The translations under genes and the position numbers were made by a program. The notes beneath the pieces are model-generated. The model did no database searches. It was not told the DNA's origin and saw only the letters and a program-made list of their open reading frames with translations. Shown here in pieces: positions 24,645 to 33,477 of a stretch of 35,374 nucleotides of DNA (its first letter is position 1; every line of letters begins with the position of its first letter). The DNA is from Verrucomicrobiia bacterium (GTDB lineage: Bacteria > Verrucomicrobiota > Verrucomicrobiia > Verrucomicrobiales > DEV007): positions 1-35,374 of the forward strand of contig JAUIGT010000002.1 in NCBI GenBank assembly GCA_030432615.1, written 5' to 3'.

Positions 24645-27419
24645 CTATTCGATCGTGAACTCGATCGCCTCGGTCTTGACAACGCGGTGTCGGCGATCGG
24701 TGGGGCGGGTCAGGCGGCAGAGGAAACCTTCCCACAGTTCCATGTCGGCGCGGTTTCCGGTGGAGAGCAGCAGGTTGTTGCTGGTGGTCCGAGCTTCCAG
24801 GGCACGCGGGCCGAACGAAGGGCCGGAGATGGTCACTTCGCGCACGGCGTTCGGCAGGTCGCGATACATGATGTTGTAGGGGAGCGGATTGGCTCCCTTC
24901 TCGAATCCCAACCGGGCCCAGTTGGTGCCCTGGCTGTCCTGCGCCTGCACCGGCAGGTAGAAGTTGGCGATGTTCTTCGTCATCGCCAGCCGCAGGTCTT
25001 CCAGGCTGAGACCGCCGGGGAAGTCGATGCCGTAGTAGAGCTCACCCTTCTTCCGCGCCATCGGCGGAACCCCGAAATAGATGTGGGCGCCGTCGGACTG
25101 GCCCTCGGGCGGGAGCTCGGCGGTGTAGGTGCCGGTGAGGCTGTCTTCCTTGAACCAGAAGGTCACGTCGAACTGGATCTCGTCCTCCAGCACCATCTTC
25201 CAGGTGAACTCGCCGTCCTCGAACTTGGGTTCCTCCACGTTGCGGAGAAATTTCCGGCGCGGGTAGTAGGTGCGCCCGTCCTTCTCGTTGAAGTAGGGTT
25301 TGTGACTGTGGAACCCGAAGATGATCGGGCTCTGGATGTACTTGTCGTCCTTCTTCAGGAAGATCTCGGCGCGGGCGGCGGGGCCCCGGATCACCAGGTC
25401 GAAATTGGGATAGTTGACGACCTTGAGAATCTCGTTGGAGACCTCGTGGTAGGCGTAGGATCCCCAGTAGGTTCGCAGCAGGTTCTGGTCCTCCATCTTC
25501 TCGCGGGTGGTGGCGAACTGCACGCCTTCCGGGACGGGCACCTCCTTCTCCACCGCCACGGCAATGGGCGCCGGGTCCATGTCACCCGGCCGCAGCAGGT
25601 CGGTCAGGGCGGGCAGCTCCTTGCCCCGGCTCCGGTTGGCGACCCGCCGGGCCACGATGTGCAGGTTCTCCGTGCGCGCGGCGGCGGGCTGCACGTAGGT
25701 CCGGATCTTCTCGCGGCTGAGCCGCTTGCCGAGTTCCTCGCAGACGGTCTCATCCACGAAATCCTCGAAGTCGGAAAAGATGTAGAGGGAGTCGATTCCC
25801 TGGCCGCTGAGGAATTCGGCCGCAGCGCCGACCCGGTTCTTGCCGCCGCGGGCCAGGAACATGTTGGGGCGGGTCTTGAAGGTATTGATGAGCCGATCGA
25901 CGTAGTGCTGGTCCGCCTTGCGGGGCAGGTCGTGCCAGAGGAACCAGTAGGGACTCGGATGCCGGCGACCGAATTCGTCGGTCCAGTGCGAGGTGACCTC
26001 CTCCTCGATGATCGGATGAATCTCCGTGTCCTTGCCGTCGCCGAGCATGCCGGCGTGGTTGACGTAGACGATGGGGGCGTTCTTGAAATTCTTGTCCACC
26101 TCGCGGACCACCGCCGAGAGGTATTCGGCCATCGAGCCCGACACGTCGAGGACGACCCCGAGCACCTCGCCCTCGATCTTCTGACCGAACATCATCTTCG
26201 AGGTCGGCGAAGCCGAAGCGTCGCCGAAGGTCATCGAGGGTTGGAAATCGACTTCGAAGGCGGTGTTCACGCCCACCTCGGCGGGCTCCAGGTTGGCCAC
26301 GGCGACCGACGAGAACGAGGCCGCGGAGATGAAATCGGTCGAGGCGCTGGTGGCACTCGACGGCTTGATCTGGGTGCGCTGCACCACTTCCGTGGTGATG
26401 TCGTCCGGGTTGTCCGCCTGGGCCGCCTGGGCGATGATCTGCGGAGGGACGTCGCGCGGCTTGGCGATGATGACGATCCCCAGGGCGAGGAAAACGCCGA
26501 CGTGCAGCAGGATGGTGACCGTCAGGGAGGTCAGCTTGTCCCTGGCGGCCGCGCGCTTGCGGACCTCGTCGGCTTCCTGGCGCCATTGCTTGATGTGTTC
26601 GGGATCGAAGTTGTCGGCATCGTATTCGTCGCCGAGCAGGGCGATCTCCTCGTCGGTAAGCGGCGCGACCGCCACCGCTTCCGCCTCGTCGTCGTCTTCC
26701 TCCACGACCGGGAGGGGCGCGGCCACGGCGGCGGCTTCCTCCGCGGGGGCTTCTTCTCCTTTCGGGGTCAGCTTGCGGGGAGGCTTGGCGATCGTCAGGG
26801 GTTCCTCCTTCGGCTCGGGGGAATCGGCTTTCGCCGCCGGTTCCGGCTCGGCGGCGACGACCTTGGCGGCGGGAGCTTCCTCCTCCGGCTCGTCCTCGTC
26901 CTCGGGTTCCGCGGTCACGGCGACGGCGATGGGAGTGTCCTCGTCTTCCTCCTCGGGAGGAGAAACCTCCGCCTTCTCGGGTTCGGCGGGAGTCGCCTGG
27001 GCGACCGGGGGCGCGTTGTCGCCGATCATGTCGCCGAACGCCTCGTCGAGTTCCTCCGAGGAAAGGTTCGGGTCGATTCCCGTGGCGGTCATGTAGTGGC
27101 GCAGGGCCGTCTTCCGATCGCCCTCCCGGTGCGCGATCGTGGCCAGGGCGAGGTGGGCTTCGGCGCTGGCGGGATGATGTTCCAGGACGTGCTGGACGAT
27201 GCGGCGGCCGTCTTCGGTCGAGCCGGCGAGGGTGTAGGCCTTGGCGGCGGCGATCAGCGAGGGGACATCATCGGGGAGAGCGTCGATGTCGTCGAGCAAC
27301 CCGTGGGCTTCCTCGGTGCGGCCCTCGGCGAGAAGGGCCTCCATCAGCGCCTGACGGGTCTCCCAGTTGGCGGGATCGACTTCGAGCGCTTTTTGCAGTG
27401 CCTTGATGATTGCGGACAT
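24645..27419 (-). CDS. TPR - acidic linker - TM - von Willebrand A domain protein
   Basis: 924 aa. The N-terminus (1-115) has three or so TPR-like repeats (ALEVDPANWETRQALMEALL, HPASAEAHLALATIAHREGD). Residues about 135-260 are a very acidic Pro/Glu/Ala linker, then basic helix KQWRQEADEVRKRAAARDK and one membrane segment (about 297-319). The rest faces the periplasm: a VWA domain starting near 415 with MIDAS D425-V-S427-G-S429 and FSDFEDF, and a C-terminal beta-rich region with SGNRADMELWEGFL. TPRs inside and a metal-binding VWA outside imply a protein linking the two compartments. It lacks a signal peptide. CCATTCTCTCCAGTT precedes the ATG. It is flanked by 208- and 228-bp gaps and appears to be a single-gene unit. 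Function unknown. Confidence 0.85.
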   Translation of the reverse strand: MSAIIKALQKALEVDPANWETRQALMEALLAEGRTEEAHGLLDDIDALPDDVPSLIAAAKAYTLAGSTEDGRRIVQHVLEHHPASAEAHLALATIAHREGDRKTALRHYMTATGIDPNLSSEELDEAFGDMIGDNAPPVAQATPAEPEKAEVSPPEEEDEDTPIAVAVTAEPEDEDEPEEEAPAAKVVAAEPEPAAKADSPEPKEEPLTIAKPPRKLTPKGEEAPAEEAAAVAAPLPVVEEDDDEAEAVAVAPLTDEEIALLGDEYDADNFDPEHIKQWRQEADEVRKRAAARDKLTSLTVTILLHVGVFLALGIVIIAKPRDVPPQIIAQAAQADNPDDITTEVVQRTQIKPSSATSASTDFISAASFSSVAVANLEPAEVGVNTAFEVDFQPSMTFGDASASPTSKMMFGQKIEGEVLGVVLDVSGSMAEYLSAVVREVDKNFKNAPIVYVNHAGMLGDGKDTEIHPIIEEEVTSHWTDEFGRRHPSPYWFLWHDLPRKADQHYVDRLINTFKTRPNMFLARGGKNRVGAAAEFLSGQGIDSLYIFSDFEDFVDETVCEELGKRLSREKIRTYVQPAAARTENLHIVARRVANRSRGKELPALTDLLRPGDMDPAPIAVAVEKEVPVPEGVQFATTREKMEDQNLLRTYWGSYAYHEVSNEILKVVNYPNFDLVIRGPAARAEIFLKKDDKYIQSPIIFGFHSHKPYFNEKDGRTYYPRRKFLRNVEEPKFEDGEFTWKMVLEDEIQFDVTFWFKEDSLTGTYTAELPPEGQSDGAHIYFGVPPMARKKGELYYGIDFPGGLSLEDLRLAMTKNIANFYLPVQAQDSQGTNWARLGFEKGANPLPYNIMYRDLPNAVREVTISGPSFGPRALEARTTSNNLLLSTGNRADMELWEGFLCRLTRPTDRRHRVVKTEAIEFTIE

Positions 27420-27501
27420 AACTGGAGAGAATGGATGCTTCCGAACCGTCGATCCTGTGAAAAATTCGCGGTCTTGTCACGTACATTGCAGGGGGAGCGC
27501 G

Positions 27502-27516
27502 TTTGCGTGACGCAAA
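27502..27516. promoter_or_regulatory. 15-bp palindrome upstream of the TPR-VWA gene
   Basis: TTTGCGTGACGCAAA is a perfect odd palindrome with 7-bp arms, 83 bp upstream of the TPR-VWA start and in the only non-coding gap before it. It could be an operator. It is different in sequence from the GTTGCA-N3-TGCAAC sites, though both have TTGC/GCAA arms. Confidence 0.4.
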
Positions 27517-27647
27517 AGTGAAAAACCCTTCCGAACCGGGTCAAGTCCGGAACCTGACCCTGTTGAATACGGGCCTTTCCGAGCGGTTGGGAGAGGCAGG
27601 ATCGGACGCGCTCGTTTTCATTCTCCCCGGAGATCCAGGAGAGGGCT

Positions 27648-29870
27648 TCAAAACGTCTTCCAACCCGGCTCGCCTTCGGTGATCTCGATGCGCTGGTCCA
27701 CCGGCGCCGGAGAAAGGACCTGGGTTTCCCCGCTGACCGGCCAGAAGATCTCGAGACGTTTCACCTCGGCGGCGGTGCCGAGGCCGAGGTGCTGGATCGT
27801 GGGATTCGATCCGAAGCTGCCACCGCCGTTCACCGTGGTGTAGACGGAGCGCTCGACGCCATCTTCCTCGATGACGGCCCGGAGGCGGGCGCCGATTCCG
27901 AAGCGGTTGCTGCGGACACCTTTCAACCGCACCTGGAGCCAGTGCGTTCCCGCGAAGCCGGGATTCTCGAAGAGGGCGTCGTAGTAGGGATCGCCCGGAA
28001 CCGCGCCGCCCATCTGCTCGAAGACATCCAGGTCGCCGTCGTTGTCGAAATCGGCGAAGGCGACGCCATGCCCCTTCTGCAGGTGCCCCATGCGGGCGGC
28101 CACCGTGCGATCCTCGAATCCCTCGCCGCGTTGGTTCACGAACAGCAGGTTGGGCACCACGTCGGCGTAGTTCGGCGTTCCCGTTCCCAGGTAGATCTCG
28201 GGGAAGCCGTCGTTGTTCAGGTCGCCGAAATTGCTTCCCATCGGGACCATGGGCGCGTCGAGTCCGAGTTCGCGGACGGCGTTGCGAAAGCCGCCCTCGC
28301 CATCGCCGAGGTAGAGGGCGGCGATGTCTCCGTCGTCGAGGGTCTCGCCACGGTAGTAGGGCCAGTAGACCCGGCCGCCGGTCGTGTAGTTGGAGGCGAA
28401 GAGGTCGAGGTGGCCGTCGTTGTTGAAGTCCCAGAACCAGGTCGGAAAGGTCCGCTCCGGACCGTCCACGCCGAGGCCCGGGGCAACGTCGATGAAGGTG
28501 CCGCCGCCGTAGTTCTTGTAGAGCCGGTTGGCGCCGTCGAGATTGGCCACGTAGAGGTCGGGATCGCCGTCGCCGTCGAAGTCGCCCCAGCTGCATCCCT
28601 TGGTGTAGCCGAAATTTTCCACGCCCGCGGTGGCGGTGATGTCGGTGAACCGGCCATCGCCCTCGTTGCGGAACAATTGGCAGGGCACCCGGAGCCTGCG
28701 CGAGGTCTCGTTGCCGATGAAGAGGTCGAGATCGCCATCGAGATCGAAGTCGGCGAACTCGGCCGTCTGGGTCGGCGCGCTGAGGTCGCCGATGCCGCTC
28801 AGGAAGGTCACGTCGATGAAACGGGGCACACCGTCGGGACCGGGGCCCTCGTTGCGGAGGAGCGAATTCGGATGTTGCCCATGTTCGCCGAGGTAGGCTC
28901 CGCGGAGCACGAGCAGGTCGAGGTCGCCGTCGTTGTCGTAGTCGGCGTGGACGAGGTTCAGGCCGCCGTAGAGCCCGGCGAAGTTCGCGCTTTCCGAGCG
29001 ATCCTCGAAGGTTCCGTCGGGCAACTGGAGGAAGAAACGCAGCGGCACGCGGGAATCCCAGCAGGACACCACCAGGTCGATGCGCCCGTCGCCGGTGAAA
29101 TCGTCGGCCGCCACCCCGCCGGCGAGCCCGTAGGTGCCGAGGCCGCGATCGGCGGCGACATTGCGAAACTCCGGAAAGGGCTCTCCTGCGGCCGAGCCTT
29201 TCCCGCCGTCGGGCAGGGCGATGCGCCAGCGCGGATCGACGCCTTCCGGCCACGAGTCGAGCGTCATGTGCGCCAGGTTCAGCAGCCAGGCGGCGTCGGC
29301 CTGGATCTTGGCGGTGAGGCTCTCGCGGTCCAGCAGTTCCTCGAGCACGCGGATGGAATTCTCCGAGCCTTCCGTGTCGGTGTGAATGCCTCCGCCCCGG
29401 AGGGGAAAGAGGCAGCTGTCCATGCTCGGTTTCTGGCAGCAGTTGCGGGTTTCCGCGATCCTGAGCCAGGAGACGGCGGTGAAATACAGGCATTCCGAGA
29501 GCGACGCATCGGGCAATCCCGACTCGGGAAAAACCTCGCGCGCCGCATGCAGCTGCGCGATGGCCTCGCGTTCGTTGCCGAGATTCAACTCGGCCAGGCC
29601 CAGGCGCATGTGACCGTCGAAGCGGTCCGACGCGGGAGTTCCGGCATCGAATCCGCCCACGATTTTCCGCAACTGCCGAGCCTGGGCCTCGCCGATGTAG
29701 AAATTGGTGTCGTCCGTCTCCGCGCGTACCGTTTCCAGCGCCGCCAGCATGCGGGCGTGCGATTCCTCGGGCGTCTTCGGGCGATCCCCCTCCTGGCCCT
29801 CGACCGGCACCGATCTCGAGGCGAGGACCACGGCGAGCACGAGGAAAAGGCGGAGCGCGAAGAGTTTCAT
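27648..29870 (-). CDS. Secreted FG-GAP/ASPIC-UnbV repeat protein
   Basis: 740 aa from ATG 29870; the frame open to 29927 adds a non-signal-like stretch, whereas MKLFALRLFLVLAVVLAS is a proper signal peptide. Residues 30-215 are helical with a conserved Cys cluster (ETRNCCQKP at 144-145, then SCLFPLRGGG). Seven FG-GAP-like calcium-binding repeats follow from about residue 256 (DDFTGDGRIDL, DYDNDGDLDL, DFDLDGDLDL, DFDGDGDPDL, DFNNDGHLDL, DLNNDGFPEI, DFDNDGDLDV), expected to form a beta-propeller. The C-terminal part has the ASPIC/UnbV pattern (HWLQVRLKGVRSNRFGIGAR). It is probably a cell-surface or periplasmic binding protein whose ligand is unknown. TTCCTTTCCCCTTCC lies before the start. It is 83 bp downstream of the small unknown gene and may end that transcript. 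Confidence 0.9.
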   Translation of the reverse strand: MKLFALRLFLVLAVVLASRSVPVEGQEGDRPKTPEESHARMLAALETVRAETDDTNFYIGEAQARQLRKIVGGFDAGTPASDRFDGHMRLGLAELNLGNEREAIAQLHAAREVFPESGLPDASLSECLYFTAVSWLRIAETRNCCQKPSMDSCLFPLRGGGIHTDTEGSENSIRVLEELLDRESLTAKIQADAAWLLNLAHMTLDSWPEGVDPRWRIALPDGGKGSAAGEPFPEFRNVAADRGLGTYGLAGGVAADDFTGDGRIDLVVSCWDSRVPLRFFLQLPDGTFEDRSESANFAGLYGGLNLVHADYDNDGDLDLLVLRGAYLGEHGQHPNSLLRNEGPGPDGVPRFIDVTFLSGIGDLSAPTQTAEFADFDLDGDLDLFIGNETSRRLRVPCQLFRNEGDGRFTDITATAGVENFGYTKGCSWGDFDGDGDPDLYVANLDGANRLYKNYGGGTFIDVAPGLGVDGPERTFPTWFWDFNNDGHLDLFASNYTTGGRVYWPYYRGETLDDGDIAALYLGDGEGGFRNAVRELGLDAPMVPMGSNFGDLNNDGFPEIYLGTGTPNYADVVPNLLFVNQRGEGFEDRTVAARMGHLQKGHGVAFADFDNDGDLDVFEQMGGAVPGDPYYDALFENPGFAGTHWLQVRLKGVRSNRFGIGARLRAVIEEDGVERSVYTTVNGGGSFGSNPTIQHLGLGTAAEVKRLEIFWPVSGETQVLSPAPVDQRIEITEGEPGWKTF

Positions 29871-29953
29871 GTCACCGGAAGGGGAAAGGAATTCTCGCCG
29901 GAGCCCGCGCTCTTGCCAAGCCACCATTCACATCCTCGCAAGGCGGCGGGGAA

Positions 29954-30391
29954 TCACACCCCGGCATCCTCGCGATCGGAATGCTGATCCAGCAGGGTCT
30001 CGATGGCCTGGATCATCGCGGGGCTGGAACGGACGCCCACGGAGATTTCCTCGATCCCCGAGCGCACCAGGAGGATCTGGAGCGTGACCGACTTTCCCTT
30101 TCGGGCGGGATGGAAATCCAGCTGGCGCGCCTCGGCGGGGCGGAGTTTCGCCACCAGGTTCTCGATGATCCCGATCTGCTGCGGGCCGAAACCACGATCG
30201 AACAACTTGGTGAGGACGGTGAAGAAGGGCGACACCGCGTCGCGATGCATCTCGGTGATGGTTTCCTCTAGATCGGATTCCCAACTCCAGTCCGATTCGT
30301 CGGGTTCGATGTGCTCGCTTTCCACCAGCCGGGACGCGAACATCCCCGCGAACCGCTCGGCCAGCCAGCGATAGAGCCAGAAGTCGTACAT
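29954..30391 (-). CDS. Small soluble protein of unknown function
   Basis: 145 aa from ATG 30391 (a GTG immediately upstream at 30394 is equally in frame). The N-terminus MYDFWLYRWLAERFAGMFA is amphipathic and aromatic, not a signal peptide or membrane span. The middle is acidic and Trp-rich (EPDESDWSWESDLEE), and the C-terminal half forms a likely alpha/beta domain (VTLQILLVRSGIEEISVGV). I do not recognise a family. Its start context CCATTCTCTCC-GGTG is nearly identical to that of the TPR-VWA gene. It lies 95 bp after the response regulator and 83 bp before the ASPIC gene on the same strand. Confidence 0.65.
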   Translation of the reverse strand: MYDFWLYRWLAERFAGMFASRLVESEHIEPDESDWSWESDLEETITEMHRDAVSPFFTVLTKLFDRGFGPQQIGIIENLVAKLRPAEARQLDFHPARKGKSVTLQILLVRSGIEEISVGVRSSPAMIQAIETLLDQHSDREDAGV

Positions 30392-30455
30392 CACCGGAGA
30401 GAATGGTCCGCGTCGCCCTCGTTAGTCGAGGAAAAACGGCGGAGTTTGCCGATGG

Positions 30456-30479
30456 GAAAAGGACGCGCTGCGAGCGCGG
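30456..30479 (-). terminator. Possible weak terminator after the response regulator
   Basis: CGCGCT (30464-30469) and AGCGCG (30473-30478) form a short hairpin, followed on the minus strand by CCTTTTCCC. A second small stem with TTTTT follows at about 30431-30452. Both are weak, so read-through is likely. Confidence 0.35.
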
Positions 30480-30486
30480 GGAATCC

Positions 30487-31209
30487 TCACGACGGCTGAT
30501 CGAGCCGGTAGCCGACCCCGTGGACGGTGCGGAGAAATCGCGGGGAAGATCCGGCGTCGCCGATCTTCTTTCTCAGTTGAGCCACGCATTGGTCGAGGGT
30601 CCGGGTGGTGCCGAAGTAGCGGACACCCCAGACGGCATCGAGGAGGACATCGCGGCTGAGCACCTTGCCGGGATGGCGATGGAGAAAGCGGAGCAGTTCC
30701 ATCTCCTTGGGGGTGAGGCGCTCGGTCTCGCCATCGCCGCGGGTGATCTCCCAGGTCGCTTCGTCGATGACGGCGTCGCCGACCTGGAAGCTGCCGGGTT
30801 CGGCCGGGGAACCCCCGGTGTCGGCTTCCTCGGCGCGCTGGATGCGACGAAGGAGGGCGTGGACCCGCGCCACCAGCTCACGCACCCCGAAGGGCTTGGT
30901 CACGTAGTCGTCGGCGCCGGAGTCGAGCCCGACGACCTTGTCGATCTCCTGTCCCTTGGCGGTCAGCATGAGGATGGGCACCCGGCATTTGCCCCGGCGC
31001 AGGTCGCGGCAGATTTCGTAGCCGTTCTTTCCCGGGAGCATGATGTCGAGGATGATGAGGTCGGGCAATTCCGCGGCGATGGCTTCTTCGGCACGGTCTC
31101 CGCGTTCGCAGGCGGCGGTGGCGAAGCCCTCCGACTCGAAGACTTCGACCAGTCCGAAGCGGATGCTGGCATCGTCCTCGACGACGAGAATCTTGGTGTC
31201 GGCATTCAT
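30487..31209 (-). CDS. OmpR/PhoB-type response regulator
   Basis: 240 aa. The receiver domain (1-120) has the acidic pocket EDD (11-13), phosphoacceptor D55 in LIILDIMLPG, T83 and K105 in the expected places. The C-terminal winged helix (about 140-235) shows LTPKEMELLRFLHRHPGKVLSR and the recognition region RTLDQCVAQLRKKIG with VHGVGYRL. It is a DNA-binding transcription factor, phosphorylated by the kinase encoded immediately upstream. Its ATG overlaps the kinase stop by 4 nt, so the pair is translationally coupled. Target genes cannot be deduced; the linked VWA lipoprotein, rhodanese and downstream genes are natural candidates. Confidence 0.96.
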   Translation of the reverse strand: MNADTKILVVEDDASIRFGLVEVFESEGFATAACERGDRAEEAIAAELPDLIILDIMLPGKNGYEICRDLRRGKCRVPILMLTAKGQEIDKVVGLDSGADDYVTKPFGVRELVARVHALLRRIQRAEEADTGGSPAEPGSFQVGDAVIDEATWEITRGDGETERLTPKEMELLRFLHRHPGKVLSRDVLLDAVWGVRYFGTTRTLDQCVAQLRKKIGDAGSSPRFLRTVHGVGYRLDQPS

Positions 31210-33458
31210 GATTCGGTGGGGGAAACGAGGGGAAGCGTGAGGACGAAGCGGCTTCCGCCGCCGGGTCGCGGACGGTGGACGAGATCGCCCCGATGGGCGC
31301 GCGCGATCTGGCGGGCGAGGGTGAGACCGAGACCGGATCCCTCGATGCCGCTGGCGAGCGAATCGTCGGCCCGGTAGAACTTTTCGAAGATCTTCTCGGC
31401 CTGCTTGCGGGGAATGCCGGGGCCGCGATCCAGCACCGCGATTTCCGCGTGGTCGCAGGCGCAGCGGAGTTCCACGGCGATTTCCCGGGCGTCGCCGCCG
31501 TATTTCTCGGCGTTGGACAGCAGGTTGAGCAGCACCTGGGCGAGGGCGTCGCGGTCGCCGATGACTTTTCTCGGGTTCCCTTCGCCGCTGTCGGGGCAGT
31601 CGATCCTCAGGTCGAAGCCGTCGCTCTCGATCTGGTGGCGGCAGGTTTCGAGCATCTCGAGAAGAAAATCCCGGATCGCGATGGGCTCCATCCGGTAGCG
31701 CTTTTCCCCGCGCTCCATCCGCGAGAAATCGAGGAGGTTGTTGATCAACCGGCTCAGCCGCGCCGATTCGCGGGAAATGATGCCGGAGTACTCGGCCCGT
31801 TTTCCCTCGTCGAGATCGCGACGGGTTCCCAGCAGGTCGGAAAACATGCGGATGGAGGTGAGCGGGGTCTTCAGCTCGTGACTGACATTGCTGACGAAGT
31901 CGGTCTTCTGCCGGGCGAGGCGCATCTCGCGGCCGATCTCGCGCATGATGAGGAATCCGCCGATCCCGATGGCGACGAGGAGAAAGGGGATCAGCATCCA
32001 GAGCAGCAAGCGGGCATCCCGGGCCGAACGGGCCACGGCGCGCGGATCGAGGAGATAGGCGGCCACTTCCCAGTGCGGCAGGATTTCCCCGACCTCGGTG
32101 GCTACGAAAGGCTGGCGCCAGTCGGTGGTGAACCCGTCCACGCTGCGGGCCACCACCTCGCCGGTGGCGTCGAGGAGGGCGAGGCAGATCTCCGGTTCAG
32201 GGCCGCGGCTCGGAGCCGCGTCCTCGACGATGCGGGCGAGATCGCTCCGGAGTTCCCGGAGATTCAATTCCACCCAGAAGATCTTGTCCGGGGCGGACGG
32301 ATCGCGACGCCAGAGCAGGACCTGGAGACCGTCGGAAACGAAACGGCTCACCGCGCCCTCGGGGGCGTCGCCCATCTTCTCGCGAAGCTCACCGCGATTC
32401 AGGTCGAGGGTCGACCAGGCGAGCCGGTTGGGATTGTCGGCGAGGGCATCGGTGGCGGCCTTGGCGAAACGGGAGAATCCCTGGCCCTCCTCCATCGACT
32501 GCTGCAACTGGCCGAGCGGACGAACATTGCGGGCTCGCTGGGAAATCTCCGGGAGATCGTCCGCCGGGGAGGTTCCCGCTTCGGCCTGCGACACCGGAGG
32601 CCGCGACGATCCTCCCGCGCCCGCTCCCTCGAGAGCGCGGCCCACGGTCTGTGGCTGCGCTTCCGCCGCCGCCGGGCTGTCGAAAGCCAACGCTTCAGCC
32701 TGGCGTCGATCGGTCGGCTCCTTGACCGCGACCTTCTGCTGCTGGACCTCGGCCTGGACCTGCAGTCCACTGGCAGCCATCACCTCGTCGGAGGCCTCGA
32801 GGCTCGGCGTGGCGGCAACGGCGGACGGTGCCTCGGGACTCGTCGGCGCGGGCGCGGTCGGGGGAGCGATTTCCGCCTGTGCGGACATCTCGGTCTCCTG
32901 CAGCGTCCGGTCGGCCGCCTCCATCGGTTCCTCGCGCACGGGGAGTTCGGATCTCCGCGAGAACCGCTCTCCGAGGCTGCCCCGTTCGGCCTGGGAAGGT
33001 TCGATGGTGACGACGTTGTTTCGGATCGTGGACGGCGCGAGATAGAAATCGGAGCGCGCCGCGTTCATGAGGAACGGGCGGGTGTCGGCGAGGAAATTCC
33101 GCGTCTCGGGCTCGGTCGCGGTGAGCGGAGGGTTGAGCCATTCGCCGTTCTCGGACACCACCGCCCCCAGCCGGGCCTGGCTCCAGTGTTCCCGGAGAAT
33201 TTCATCGAAATGACGGGCGAGTTCGTCGGCGCCTTTTTCCGCGATGAGCTTTTCCAGGAGATCGCCGTAGAAGATGCGGATGTCGTCGAGAAACAGGTTC
33301 AATTCCCCGGCGAGGGAATCCGTCGCGCCCTGGTGGAGCAGGGCGCGCTGGCTGTGGACGATGAGTTCCTGGTCCCGCAACGACCGAGTCGCCAGCCACG
33401 CCAGGGCCACGGCGGGCACCAGGACGGCGATGACGAAAACGGTGGCGAGTTTTTTCAC
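31206..33458 (-). CDS. Membrane sensor histidine kinase with long low-complexity insert
   Basis: 750 aa from a GTG start. A first membrane segment (about 4-23) and a second (about 484-504) enclose a large periplasmic part. This begins like a dCache sensor (QRALLHQGATDSLAGEL) and resumes at about 320-470, but is interrupted at about 160-310 by an Ala/Pro/Glu/Gln-rich disordered stretch (IAPPTAPAPTSPEAPS, QAEVQQQK). The catalytic half is complete: H-box SHELKTPLTSIRMF with H527, N-box LLNLLSNAEKYGG, DRGPGIP, FEKFYR, and GSGLGLTLA. No HAMP domain is obvious. It phosphorylates the regulator encoded downstream. CCTCCTTTCCCCCGTCC precedes the GTG with no Shine-Dalgarno. It starts 19 bp after the rhodanese stop. 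Confidence 0.95.
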   Translation of the reverse strand: MKKLATVFVIAVLVPAVALAWLATRSLRDQELIVHSQRALLHQGATDSLAGELNLFLDDIRIFYGDLLEKLIAEKGADELARHFDEILREHWSQARLGAVVSENGEWLNPPLTATEPETRNFLADTRPFLMNAARSDFYLAPSTIRNNVVTIEPSQAERGSLGERFSRRSELPVREEPMEAADRTLQETEMSAQAEIAPPTAPAPTSPEAPSAVAATPSLEASDEVMAASGLQVQAEVQQQKVAVKEPTDRRQAEALAFDSPAAAEAQPQTVGRALEGAGAGGSSRPPVSQAEAGTSPADDLPEISQRARNVRPLGQLQQSMEEGQGFSRFAKAATDALADNPNRLAWSTLDLNRGELREKMGDAPEGAVSRFVSDGLQVLLWRRDPSAPDKIFWVELNLRELRSDLARIVEDAAPSRGPEPEICLALLDATGEVVARSVDGFTTDWRQPFVATEVGEILPHWEVAAYLLDPRAVARSARDARLLLWMLIPFLLVAIGIGGFLIMREIGREMRLARQKTDFVSNVSHELKTPLTSIRMFSDLLGTRRDLDEGKRAEYSGIISRESARLSRLINNLLDFSRMERGEKRYRMEPIAIRDFLLEMLETCRHQIESDGFDLRIDCPDSGEGNPRKVIGDRDALAQVLLNLLSNAEKYGGDAREIAVELRCACDHAEIAVLDRGPGIPRKQAEKIFEKFYRADDSLASGIEGSGLGLTLARQIARAHRGDLVHRPRPGGGSRFVLTLPLVSPTES

Positions 33459-33477
33459 GGACGGGGGAAAGGAGGGT

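Noticed and set aside
3034-27469. TGTGAAAAATGCGC (3034) and TGTGAAAAATTCGC (27456) as a shared promoter element
   Set aside because: They lie at very different distances from the start codons (121 and 37 bp) and one base differs; there is not enough to call an element.
24585-27521. 978-aa plus-strand open frame opposite the TPR-VWA gene
   Set aside because: Its composition (Gly/Val/Asp/His-rich, no domains) is that of an antisense GC-codon shadow, while the minus-strand frame has TPRs, a membrane span and MIDAS.
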